Source: Aliivibrio_A sp016764915 (GTDB lineage Bacteria; Pseudomonadota; Gammaproteobacteria; Enterobacterales; Vibrionaceae). From it: a stretch of 64,000 nt of DNA. The DNA lies in assembly GCA_965224595.1 (NCBI GenBank), contig OZ245057.1:434001-498000 (forward strand), in the 5' to 3' direction. The position numbers were made by a program, and so were the translations under genes. Below, one piece after another: positions 36,917-45,302 of this stretch. Within the stretch, counting starts at the first letter, position 1. Each line of letters begins with the position of its first letter. The notes under the pieces are model-generated. The model ran no database searches. It was given only the letters and a program-made list of their open reading frames with translations, and was not told the DNA's origin.

Positions 36917-37093
36917 TTCCGCCATTATTTTTATTCTATTACCTTCCTGCTCTACCTTAAACGCCCCACCTCGCTTTGACAATTGCAATACCGACAGTTT
37001 GGTTTTACCTAACACATAAAACCAATAGGCAGCCAAGGAGCATTGCGCGGAACCAGTGGCAGGATCTTCGTCAATACCAATCTTTGGCGCAAC
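36899..37093 (-). pseudogene. PhzF-family remnant (C-terminal part)
   Basis: On the reverse strand an open stretch from about 37093 to the TAA at 36899 encodes the C-terminal quarter of a PhzF-type isomerase: APKIGIDEDPATGSAQCSLA carries the family's diagnostic EDPxTGSAHC-like loop, followed by a normal end (KRGGAFKVEQEGNRIKI). Upstream the frame meets a TGA and I find neither the N-terminal active-site region nor a start. The gene is therefore truncated, probably by deletion that brought the GntR promoter region next to it. Confidence 0.75.
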
Positions 37094-37158
37094 GTTAGCT
37101 CAATGGCCGCGGCAGGGTTTCCTTTGTTATATTGACAATCTATCAATTTACCTGCTTC

Positions 37159-37170
37159 TTTGTATACAAA
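37159..37170. promoter_or_regulatory. Palindrome upstream of GntR gene, possible autoregulatory operator
   Basis: TTTGTATACAAA is a perfect 12-base palindrome 104 bases before the GntR start. Its core TTGTATACAA is the type of short inverted repeat that FCD-class GntR repressors recognise. A TTGACA hexamer lies at 37132-37137 nearby. It differs from the xdhA operators. Confidence 0.35.
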
Positions 37171-37273
37171 ATCAATTAAAAGATGCTAAAAATTTCAATA
37201 TCAATTACCCTATAGACATTACAATTTTTTATGAATATCAACCAGCTGACTATTCAGCGGAGCATCTCTCATT

Positions 37274-38020
37274 ATGTCTGACAAAAAAAAGGTAGGGCAA
37301 AAAAAACCCAAGTCTGTGCCAGTTACTCAGACTCAAGATGATATTGTTTATGGACACATTTTTGATGCCATTTTAGAACAGCGCTTACCGCCGAATACCA
37401 AACTGAATGAAGAGGCATTAGGTGGGATTTTTAGTGTAAGCCGTACTATTATTCGTCGTGCTCTGCTTCGACTTTCCGTTGAGCAAGTGGTTGATATTCG
37501 ACCAAATCGCGGTGCCATTGTGGCAGCACCTAGTGTCGAAGAAGCAAAACAAGTTCTTAAAGCGCGTGAAGTGCTAGAACTTTCGATTACAGAGCTGGCG
37601 GTTGAAAACGCCACTGCTGAAAAAATCAAAGAGCTGCGTGAATTGGTTGCTGAAGAGAATGAAGCTCATGCTCAGGGTGATGTAGGTCGCGGTATCCGTA
37701 TTTCTGGTGAATTTCATATTCAATTAGCGCACATGGCCAACAATGCTCCTCTCCTCTCTTTCCAACGTAGCATCGTGTCGCAAACCTCTCTGATCATTTC
37801 ATTGTATGAAACTGGTAACCAGAGCCAAGGACAATGTTCACTGGATGAGCACACCACTTTACTTGATGCGATTGAAGGCGGAGATAAAAAGAGAGCCATG
37901 AGTTTAATGCAGACGCATTTGGATCACATTAAATCAAAGTTATCGTTAGATGATAAAGTGATAAAAGAGGATCTGCACTTAGTATTCTCTGATGTGATTA
38001 AAAAGAAATTAAAAGTCTAA
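37274..38020 (+). CDS. GntR-family (FCD) transcription regulator
   Basis: A 248-residue repressor-type protein: winged HTH (EEALGGIFSVSRTIIRRALL, near residues 48-67), then the all-helical FCD ligand domain with the metal-binding His pattern in GEFHIQLAHMAN and the DEHTTLLDAIEGGD block. It heads the purine catabolism region, beside allA and upstream of xdhABC-guaD, so it is the likely controller of those genes with a purine or breakdown product as effector. Basic N-terminal tail (SDKKKVGQKKPK). Ribosome site weak. Confidence 0.9.
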   Translation: MSDKKKVGQKKPKSVPVTQTQDDIVYGHIFDAILEQRLPPNTKLNEEALGGIFSVSRTIIRRALLRLSVEQVVDIRPNRGAIVAAPSVEEAKQVLKAREVLELSITELAVENATAEKIKELRELVAEENEAHAQGDVGRGIRISGEFHIQLAHMANNAPLLSFQRSIVSQTSLIISLYETGNQSQGQCSLDEHTTLLDAIEGGDKKRAMSLMQTHLDHIKSKLSLDDKVIKEDLHLVFSDVIKKKLKV

Positions 38021-38050
38021 ATCTGACTGACTATATTACCTCCTATTAAC

Positions 38051-38078
38051 AAGGGGATACTTAACCAAGTCTCCCCTT
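38051..38078. terminator. Convergent terminator between GntR gene and allA
   Basis: Arms AAGGGGA (38051-38057) and TCCCCTT (38072-38078) with an inner ACTT/AAGT pair around AACC; followed by TTGC. Confidence 0.75.
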
Positions 38079-38109
38079 TGCTATTTTTGATACGAGGCAA
38101 ACCGAGCTA

Positions 38110-38628
38110 TTATGGACGGTTTAACACCACCACATCGTTGTCATCAAAATAGTGCTCTTCGCAATTATTGCCAGTACCTGCTCGATCAACAATCAAGTAC
38201 TGATCGTGCTCAGTTAATGCAAGAATCGGATGATGCCACACCCCTTTATGATAATTCACCCCTTGCTTACCATTGCTGATAAACGCTTTTAAATTCTTGC
38301 TTTTGGGGTTCTCTCCTTTCTGTGCAACCACAATTAAATATGGATTGCCCAGTAGCGGTATAAACGCCTGTGAGCCTAATGGGTGGCGTTCTACCATCTT
38401 AATGATTAACGGGTATTCAAGAGGAGTTGCCTCAAAAATACTGATGATCGCTTTACCGCCTTGATCTTCCACATCAACGTTTGCCAGTTCATGGTAACGA
38501 CGTGTAGACCCGTTATTGATCAAAAAGAAATCACTGCCGTCCCTTTCAATCACGTCACCAAACAGAGAAAACGCTTGAGCGGTTAACGGCTCAACGGTAA
38601 GGATTACTTTATCAATCTGTCGTTGCAT
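38110..38628 (-). CDS. allA: Ureidoglycolate lyase
   Basis: Splits ureidoglycolate to glyoxylate and urea, the last step of allantoin breakdown. The 172-residue protein matches the AllA family: VEPLTAQAFSLFGDVIE at the start, FEATPLEYPLIIKMVERHP, GSQAFIPLLGNPYLIVVA and the metal-related NYHKGVWHHPI. Single gene between the convergent GntR and a decayed kinase. AllE (16.8 kb) makes its substrate. The urea product would need a urease, not present here. Confidence 0.94.
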   Translation of the reverse strand: MQRQIDKVILTVEPLTAQAFSLFGDVIERDGSDFFLINNGSTRRYHELANVDVEDQGGKAIISIFEATPLEYPLIIKMVERHPLGSQAFIPLLGNPYLIVVAQKGENPKSKNLKAFISNGKQGVNYHKGVWHHPILALTEHDQYLIVDRAGTGNNCEEHYFDDNDVVVLNRP

Positions 38629-38733
38629 GTTCTCTCCAGTTCGCTATTCATCATTGCCACTCTCTTTCTAAGATCACAATTTACCATCAAGGTTGTACAC
38701 GATAACAAAAAGAATAAGTGACAATATTACTAT

Positions 38734-38851
38734 TTACTCACTCTTTGGTAAAATTAACATTGCTCGAAAATCATTCACATTGGTCAATGTTGGCCCAGTG
38801 ATGAGCAAAGTATCAAGTTGTTTAAAAAGCATAACCGTCATTATTGGCGAG
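38734..38851 (-). pseudogene. Glycerate 2-kinase (MOFRL family) remnant, frameshifted
   Basis: The reverse strand from about 38835 to TAA at 38734 encodes the diagnostic tail LDTLLITGPTLTNVNDFRAM, the conserved MOFRL C-terminus (TGPTxTNVND). One frame over, immediately upstream, LANNDGYAF continues the family's LxxNDxYxFF pattern, so a frameshift lies in the T run near 38825. Nothing of the N-terminal kinase domain is found. Such kinases convert glycerate made from glyoxylate, the product of AllA, so the loss removes one route for its use. Confidence 0.6.
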
Positions 38852-39049
38852 GTATTGCCATTGCCAAAGCGTGGGGAGCGTTGCAATTTCGCAACAACAC
38901 GGCGTAAAGCCAAAATTACAGTAAACTTATAGGGTGGATGCAAGCAACCAGTGGATTATATATACAGCTTCTTATGCTGCCTAACATTTTAATAACAAAG
39001 AAATAATTAATTATTTTCCGCCCCATGTTGCGAAGCTGTTAAATAGAAG

Positions 39050-39093
39050 TTGACTGGATAGTCAAGATCGACAAATATTGACTTATAAGTCAG
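39050..39093 (+). promoter_or_regulatory. xdhA promoter with two operator palindromes
   Basis: Site 1 TTGACTGGATAGTCAA (39050-39065) and site 2 TTGACTTATAAGTCAG (39078-39093) share the form TTGACT-N4-AGTCA(A/G), centres 28 bases apart. TTGACT of site 1 is also a good -35; AATATT at 39074-39079 (18-base spacer) or AAATAT (17) is the -10. A protein bound here would block the promoter, so the arrangement suits a repressor such as the GntR protein at 37274. The operators are not found elsewhere in the window. Confidence 0.65.
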
Positions 39094-39119
39094 GAATGAA
39101 TAACCATCTAGGAGGCCTC

Positions 39120-40568
39120 TTGATTACATTCTTACTCAACCAGGAAGTTAGAGAAGAAACTCAGCTTTCACCAAACATGACAGTACTGAATTATCTACGT
39201 ACTAAAATAAACAAAACAGGCACTAAAGAGGGATGTGGTTCTGGTGACTGTGGCGCTTGTACTGTAGTGCTAGGAGAGCTGGTCAACGGCCAACTGCAAT
39301 ATCGTTCTGTAAACTCATGCCTTACTTTTGTTTCAGCTCTTCATGGCAAGCAGTTAATCACCGTTGAAGATTTACAAGAGAAAGACAAAACCTTACACCC
39401 AGTACAGAAAGCATTAGTCGACTTTCATGCTTCTCAATGTGGTTACTGTACGCCCGGTTTCATCATGTCGATGTTTGCACTGAGTAAGAATAAACCCAAC
39501 GCAAATAAAGAAGAGATCTTCGAGTCGTTAGCAGGCAACTTATGTCGCTGTACGGGTTACCGACCTATTGTTGATGCCGCAATGTCTGTGAGCCAAGATA
39601 AACCAATTCTGGATCAGTTTGCCACTCTTGAGCAACAAACCATCGAAAAACTGCAATCAATCGGCGGTCAACCAGGGTCACTTGAGCACAACAATCTAAC
39701 CAGTTACTCACCCACTTCTACTGCTCAACTGGCCCAACTTTTACTGAATAATCCAAAAGCACGTTTAGTGGCTGGCGGTACTGATTTGGCCTTGGAAGTC
39801 ACTCAATTCCACCGCGAAATTGAAGATTTGATCAGCGTAAATTTAGTCGAAGATATGAAAGTCTCAGAAGAGACCGATAGCGACATTATTTTGGGAGCTA
39901 ACCTGCCAATTAGCGACTGCTACACCGCCATTAGCAAGCACTACCCAGATTTTGGTGAACTACTGCACCGCTTTGCCTCACTGCAAGTTCGTAACCAAGG
40001 CACACTAGGAGGCAATGTCGCTAATGCTTCACCTATCGGGGATGCACCACCTCTGCTGATCGCACTAAACGCAATGATCACCCTACGTTTAGGTAATGTC
40101 ACTCGTACGATACCAGTAGAAGAGTACTTCATTAGCTATAAGATCACGGCGCAACAACCTTCAGAGTTCATTGAAAAGATCATCATTCCTAAGCCGCAAC
40201 CAGGCAAAGAGTTCCGCGCTTATAAGCTATCAAAGCGTCTTGATGACGACATTTCAGCCGTATGTGGCGCATTCTTAATTGAAATTGAAAAAGGCAGCGT
40301 CAAATCAGCACGCATCGCATTTGGTGGTATGGCAGCCACCCCAAAACGTGCAACGACTTGTGAGCTAAACTTAGTAGGTAAAGTCTGGAACGTCAGCACA
40401 ATTAAAGAGGCAATGGCTGCATTAGAGTCTGACTTCGCGCCACTTTCCGACTTCCGCGCCAGTAAAGAGTATCGCAGCCAAACGGCCGCCAATATGCTTT
40501 ACCGATTCTTTATCGAACAGCAAAACACCAACAATGCAATTACTACAAGGGTAACGTCGTATGTCTAA
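39120..40568 (+). CDS. xdhA: Xanthine dehydrogenase, [2Fe-2S]/FAD subunit
   Basis: Subunit that takes electrons from the molybdenum centre through two [2Fe-2S] clusters to FAD and NAD. The 482-residue protein has cluster cysteines in GCGSGDCGACTVV, CGYCTPGF and NLCRCTGYRP (residues about 28-150) and an FAD domain with LVAGGTDLALE and QGTLGGNVANASPIGD. TTG 39120 is chosen: AGGAGG lies 4 bases upstream and ITFLLNQEVREE is the usual family start; ATG 39096 is an alternative. The end overlaps xdhB by 8 bases. Controlled by the palindromes at 39050-39093. Confidence 0.94.
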   Translation: MITFLLNQEVREETQLSPNMTVLNYLRTKINKTGTKEGCGSGDCGACTVVLGELVNGQLQYRSVNSCLTFVSALHGKQLITVEDLQEKDKTLHPVQKALVDFHASQCGYCTPGFIMSMFALSKNKPNANKEEIFESLAGNLCRCTGYRPIVDAAMSVSQDKPILDQFATLEQQTIEKLQSIGGQPGSLEHNNLTSYSPTSTAQLAQLLLNNPKARLVAGGTDLALEVTQFHREIEDLISVNLVEDMKVSEETDSDIILGANLPISDCYTAISKHYPDFGELLHRFASLQVRNQGTLGGNVANASPIGDAPPLLIALNAMITLRLGNVTRTIPVEEYFISYKITAQQPSEFIEKIIIPKPQPGKEFRAYKLSKRLDDDISAVCGAFLIEIEKGSVKSARIAFGGMAATPKRATTCELNLVGKVWNVSTIKEAMAALESDFAPLSDFRASKEYRSQTAANMLYRFFIEQQNTNNAITTRVTSYV

Positions 40569-42957
40569 TCACCATGTACAAATGAGTCACGATGAGATGG
40601 TGGCTCTGACAAAAAAAGATCTTACCACTGGCGTAGGAAAGAGCGTTAAACATGATAGCGCCGCCAAACAGGTAACCGGTGAAGCCGTCTACATTGATGA
40701 CCGTTTAGAGTTTCCTAACCAACTGCATCTGTATGCTCGTTTAAGTACATTCGCACACGCTAAAATTACTAAAATCGATGTTTCACCTTGTTATGAGTTT
40801 GAAGGTGTTGCTCTTGCTATTACCAGCAAAGACGTACCCGGCCAACTGGACATCGGTGCCATTTTACCAGGAGATCCCTTACTAGCAGATGGCATTGTAG
40901 AGTATTACGGCCAACCGGTTATTACGGTTGCGGCGAACGATTTAGAGACCGCCAGAAAAGCGGCTCAAGCAGCCATTATTGAGTATGAAGAGCTTCCCGC
41001 GATTTTGGATGTTAAAGAAGCTTTAGCAAAAAACCACTTCGTTACTGAAAGCCACCAGCAAAAAAGAGGCGATTCAGACGCGGCACTCAAGCGCGCCAAA
41101 CACGTATTGAAAGGTGATTTAGAGATCGGTGGTCAAGAACACTTCTATCTTGAAACTCAAGTCAGTAGTGTCATGCCAACCGAAGATGGCGGCATGATCG
41201 TATATACCTCAACCCAGAACCCAACAGAAGTGCAGAAACTTGTCTCTGAAGTATTAGGGATTTCCATGCATAAGGTGGTGATTGATATGCGCCGCATGGG
41301 CGGAGGTTTCGGCGGTAAAGAGACCCAAGCGGCAGGCCCTGCTTGTATGGCTGCTGTGGTGGCACATCTAACAGGCCGTCCAACAAAAATGCGTCTGCTA
41401 CGAAGTGAAGATATGCAGACTACGGGTAAACGTCACCCATTCTACAACCAATATACCGTCGGATTTAATGATGAAGGCCGCATTGAAGGTATCGATATTA
41501 TTGTGGCGGGTAACTGTGGTTATTCTCCGGATTTATCAAGTTCGATCGTTGACCGTGCTATGTTCCACTCAGACAACGCCTATTACCTTGGAGATGCCAC
41601 GGTAACCGGGCATCGCTGCAAAACAAACACCGCTTCTAATACCGCCTATCGTGGTTTTGGTGGACCGCAAGGCATGATGACCATTGAGCACATCATGGAT
41701 GAAATTGCCGGTTATCTGAAAAAAGATCCGTTGGAAGTGCGTAAAACTAACTACTACGGTGAAGAGGGAAGAGATGTCACTCACTACTACCAAAAAGTAG
41801 AAGATAATTTTATTCATGACATCACCCAGCAGCTTGAAAAGAGCAGTGATTATCATGCTCGCCGTAAAGCGATCGCAGAGTTTAACCAGAGCAGTCCGAT
41901 TCTGAAAAAAGGGTTAGCCATCACTCCGGTCAAGTTTGGTATCTCTTTTACTGCAACCTTCTTGAACCAAGCTGGCGCACTGATCCACATCTATACCGAT
42001 GGCAGCATCCACCTAAACCATGGCGGTACTGAGATGGGACAAGGGCTGAACATTAAAGTGGCTCAAATTGTGGCCCAAGAGTTTCAAGTGGATATTGACC
42101 AAATTCAGATCACTGCCACCAGCACAGATAAAGTACCTAACACCTCACCAACTGCCGCGTCATCAGGGGCTGATTTAAATGGTAAAGCTGCACAGAATGC
42201 CGCGCAAACAATAAAACGTCGCTTGGTCGATTTTGCCAGCGCTCACTTTAAGGTAAGTGAAGAGGAGGTGATTTTCAAAAACGGCATCATCCAAATTCGT
42301 GAAAAATACATGCCGTTTGTTGAGCTGGTTCAGTTGGCTTACTTCAATCAAGTATCACTCTCTAGTACCGGGTTCTACCGCACACCGAAGATCTTCTATG
42401 ATCACGAAAAAGCCAGTGGTCGTCCCTTCTACTACTATGCGTATGGCGCCTCTTGCTCAGAAGTGGTGATTGATACTTTAACTGGCGAATATAAAATATT
42501 GCGAGCGGATATTTTGCACGATGTGGGCGCTTCTTTAAACCCAGCGATTGATATTGGACAGATTGAAGGTGGTTTCATTCAAGGCGTTGGTTGGTTAACC
42601 ACTGAAGAGTTGGTATGGAATGAACAAGGTAAATTGATGACCAATGGACCAGCAAGTTACAAGATACCCGCCATTTCCGATATGCCGATTGATTTCCGAA
42701 CTCAGCTGCTTGAGAACCGCAGTAATCCAGAAGATACCGTGTTCAACTCAAAAGCGGTGGGTGAGCCACCCTTCATGTTGGCCATATCAGTGTGGAGTGC
42801 TATTAAAAACGCGATTGCTTCAGTGGCTGTCGAAGGTCGTATTCCTAAGTTGGATACACCAGCAACACCAGAGCGAGTGCTTTGGGCGGTAAAAAATGTA
42901 CAACATGCAGACGTTCCTACAAAAGTAGGTGCTCAAGTGCTGAATGTAGAGAACTAA
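40561..42957 (+). CDS. xdhB: Xanthine dehydrogenase, molybdenum-binding subunit
   Basis: Catalytic large subunit, 798 residues, hydroxylating hypoxanthine to xanthine and urate. The molybdopterin-domain motifs are intact: GGQEHFYLETQ, RMGGGFGGKE, AYRGFGGPQGM, GGTEMGQGLN and the catalytic Glu in VGEPPFMLA. It starts within the xdhA end (8-base overlap), so expression is coupled. Followed by a terminator hairpin before xdhC. Confidence 0.96.
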   Translation: MSNHHVQMSHDEMVALTKKDLTTGVGKSVKHDSAAKQVTGEAVYIDDRLEFPNQLHLYARLSTFAHAKITKIDVSPCYEFEGVALAITSKDVPGQLDIGAILPGDPLLADGIVEYYGQPVITVAANDLETARKAAQAAIIEYEELPAILDVKEALAKNHFVTESHQQKRGDSDAALKRAKHVLKGDLEIGGQEHFYLETQVSSVMPTEDGGMIVYTSTQNPTEVQKLVSEVLGISMHKVVIDMRRMGGGFGGKETQAAGPACMAAVVAHLTGRPTKMRLLRSEDMQTTGKRHPFYNQYTVGFNDEGRIEGIDIIVAGNCGYSPDLSSSIVDRAMFHSDNAYYLGDATVTGHRCKTNTASNTAYRGFGGPQGMMTIEHIMDEIAGYLKKDPLEVRKTNYYGEEGRDVTHYYQKVEDNFIHDITQQLEKSSDYHARRKAIAEFNQSSPILKKGLAITPVKFGISFTATFLNQAGALIHIYTDGSIHLNHGGTEMGQGLNIKVAQIVAQEFQVDIDQIQITATSTDKVPNTSPTAASSGADLNGKAAQNAAQTIKRRLVDFASAHFKVSEEEVIFKNGIIQIREKYMPFVELVQLAYFNQVSLSSTGFYRTPKIFYDHEKASGRPFYYYAYGASCSEVVIDTLTGEYKILRADILHDVGASLNPAIDIGQIEGGFIQGVGWLTTEELVWNEQGKLMTNGPASYKIPAISDMPIDFRTQLLENRSNPEDTVFNSKAVGEPPFMLAISVWSAIKNAIASVAVEGRIPKLDTPATPERVLWAVKNVQHADVPTKVGAQVLNVEN

Positions 42958-42970
42958 ACAAAAATCCGGC

Positions 42971-43008
42971 AAGTAAGGCCGTTCACCTTGTTGAACCCCT
43001 TACTTTTT
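42971..43008 (+). terminator. Intra-operon terminator hairpin between xdhB and xdhC
   Basis: Outer arms AAGTAAGG (42971-42978) and CCTTACTT (42998-43005), inner GTTCA/TGAAC, ending in TTTTT. It should limit transcription into xdhC-guaD, so those genes would be expressed less than xdhAB or from another promoter. Confidence 0.75.
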
Positions 43009-43045
43009 ACCTATTTGTAAGCAGTAATGTGGTAGGAGTTTTACA

Positions 43046-43894
43046 ATGTTCAATGATAATTGGATTCATGAGTTAACCAAACTGGAAGAACAAGGCAAAC
43101 CTTGTGTCATGGTAACGGTACTTGAGGATAAAGGTTCAGTACCACGAGATGCAGGCACAAAAATGCTGATCACTCGTGACAACCTTATTGCGACTATCGG
43201 GGGAGGTCACCTCGAGCACCTTGCCACTAAAATGGCACGAGAGATGCTTCTTATCGGTGACAAGCACTTAAAAGTTGAACGCTTTAATCTAGGCGCGAGA
43301 TTAGGACAGTGCTGTGGTGGTATGGCAACACTCAGTTTCGAACCCATTGGACAGCAGCAGAACCATCTCGTTTTATTAGGCGCAGGGCATGTCGCTAAAG
43401 CGCTTATCCACATTGTTTCAACGTTACCTTTTAAAGTCACTTGGATTGATGAACGAGCCCATGAGTTTCCAGAACAACTACCAACTGGCGTAACTAAGAT
43501 CGTCAGTGACGATCCTGTTGCTGAGATCAAAAACATGCCAGCCAATAGTTATTACCTGGTCATGACGCACAATCATCAACTTGATTTTGATCTCGCAAAA
43601 GCGATTCTGAAACGTAACGATTCAACCTACTTTGGCATGATTGGCTCAGAAACCAAGCGTAAGAAATTTGATTTTCGTTTAACTGAACGTGGATTTGACC
43701 AGCAGACCATCGAGCGTATGACGTGTCCGATCGGAATTGCAGCGGTCAAAGGCAAACATCCAGCCGAGATTGCAGTTTCAGTAACGGGCGAGCTCATTGC
43801 TCACTATCAAGGTATTGAACTTGAACAAAAACGCCCGAACAGCAAAACTTCAACGGATATATTGCAAACAGTTAAAGATTCAGAGAGCTCATAG
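43046..43894 (+). CDS. xdhC: Xanthine dehydrogenase accessory protein XdhC
   Basis: Cytoplasmic chaperone that matures and inserts the molybdenum cofactor into XdhB. The 282-residue protein has the two-domain family layout: N-terminal GKPCVMVTVLEDKGSVPRDA and IGGGHLEHLA with CCGG motif (GQCCGGM), then a C-terminal Rossmann-like domain (VLLGAGHVAKAL, TWIDERAHEF, FGMIGSETKRKK). TAGGAG lies eight bases upstream of the ATG. Directly follows the intra-operon hairpin; guaD is 32 bases downstream. Confidence 0.94.
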   Translation: MFNDNWIHELTKLEEQGKPCVMVTVLEDKGSVPRDAGTKMLITRDNLIATIGGGHLEHLATKMAREMLLIGDKHLKVERFNLGARLGQCCGGMATLSFEPIGQQQNHLVLLGAGHVAKALIHIVSTLPFKVTWIDERAHEFPEQLPTGVTKIVSDDPVAEIKNMPANSYYLVMTHNHQLDFDLAKAILKRNDSTYFGMIGSETKRKKFDFRLTERGFDQQTIERMTCPIGIAAVKGKHPAEIAVSVTGELIAHYQGIELEQKRPNSKTSTDILQTVKDSESS

Positions 43895-43926
43895 CTCTTA
43901 CAAAACCTATTTAGAAAGGATGCAAA

Positions 43927-45264
43927 ATGACATCACAACTACGCGCATATCGATCCGCAATGCTGCACAGCATTGCGGATCCAAAAGATGTCGGCAACGA
44001 CGATTCATACCAATATTTTGAAGACGGAATCTTAGTCGTAGACAATGGTCACGTGGTTGATATTGGCCCAGCGGATGAGGTGCTTGCAAGACAACCAAGC
44101 ACACTTAAGGTGAAGCAGTACCATAATAAACTGATCACATCAGGGTTTATCGATACTCACATCCACTATCCGCAAACGGGCATGATCGCTTCTTATGGGG
44201 AACAACTTCTTGATTGGTTAGAAAACTACACCTTTCCTGAAGAGATGCGTTTTAAAAATCCTATCTATGCACATAAAGTGGCCAAATTGTTTCTTGATGA
44301 ACTGGCCAGTAACGGCACCACCACGGCATTAGTGTTTGGCACCGTGCACAAAGAGTCGGTTGATGTTTTTTTTGAAGAAGCAGAAAAGCGCAACTTAAGA
44401 ATGATCGCCGGCAAGGTACTGATGGACAGAAACGCGCCTGATGACTTAACGGATACCCCTCAGTCTGGTTATGACGAATCAAAAGCGCTGATTGAACGCT
44501 GGCACCACAAAGGACGACTGATGTATGCCGTCACTCCTCGTTTTGCTCCAACCAGCACGCCAGAACAGTTAGAAACGGTTGGACGACTCTTAAAAGAGTA
44601 TCCAGATGTTTTTATGCATACTCACCTTTCCGAAAACAAGAAAGAGATAGAATGGGTATTGGATCTGTTCCCAGAGCGTGACAGTTACCTTGATGTATAC
44701 GATCACTACGGTCTACTGCATAAGCGATCTGTATTCGCTCATGGCATTCATTTGTCTGATTGCGAATGCCAGCGTCTCGCTGATACTGACTCATCCATCG
44801 CCTTCTGCCCTACGTCAAATCTGTTTTTAGGATCTGGATTATTTAATCTGCCTAAGATGGAGAAATTTAATATCAACGTCGGTATGGGCACAGATGTCGG
44901 TGCTGGAACCAGCTTCTCTATGTTGCAAACCATGAGTGAAGCTTACAAGGTGATGCAGATGCAACAAGAGAAACTGCACCCTGCTAAATCACTGTTCTTA
45001 GCTACATTAGGTGGAGCAAAGAGCCTGCATTTAGAGGACAAAATTGGTAATTTAGCGGTGGGCAAAGAGGCCGATTTTGTGGTACTTGACTTACATGCGA
45101 CTCAACTAATGCGCTTTAGAATGAATCAAACCAAGAACCTAGAAGAGAAACTGTTTGTTCTTATGAGTTTAGGTGACGATAGAACGGTTTGTGAAACTTA
45201 CATCTACGGCAATAAATCTTATGACATCAATGGCGAGCAGCAACAAATAAAAACCGCAGTATAG
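43927..45264 (+). CDS. guaD: Guanine deaminase
   Basis: Zinc amidohydrolase turning guanine to xanthine, the substrate of XdhAB. The 445-residue protein has the metal motif DTHIHYPQTG, the family block MIASYGEQLLDWLENYTFPE, second-half ligands in MHTHLSENKKE and FAHGIHLSD, and catalytic Asp in GTDVGAGTS. Ribosome site AAAGGA is six bases upstream. It fits as the entry step for the operon. Confidence 0.95.
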   Translation: MTSQLRAYRSAMLHSIADPKDVGNDDSYQYFEDGILVVDNGHVVDIGPADEVLARQPSTLKVKQYHNKLITSGFIDTHIHYPQTGMIASYGEQLLDWLENYTFPEEMRFKNPIYAHKVAKLFLDELASNGTTTALVFGTVHKESVDVFFEEAEKRNLRMIAGKVLMDRNAPDDLTDTPQSGYDESKALIERWHHKGRLMYAVTPRFAPTSTPEQLETVGRLLKEYPDVFMHTHLSENKKEIEWVLDLFPERDSYLDVYDHYGLLHKRSVFAHGIHLSDCECQRLADTDSSIAFCPTSNLFLGSGLFNLPKMEKFNINVGMGTDVGAGTSFSMLQTMSEAYKVMQMQQEKLHPAKSLFLATLGGAKSLHLEDKIGNLAVGKEADFVVLDLHATQLMRFRMNQTKNLEEKLFVLMSLGDDRTVCETYIYGNKSYDINGEQQQIKTAV

Positions 45265-45302
45265 CGTTTTGTTTTTGTAGCTTTAAAGGAGCAGAATTTA
45301 CC

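Noticed and set aside
38693..38932. 79-codon frame on the + strand between allA and xdhA
   Set aside because: It overlaps the reverse-strand glycerate kinase remnant, which has a recognisable motif, while this frame has none.
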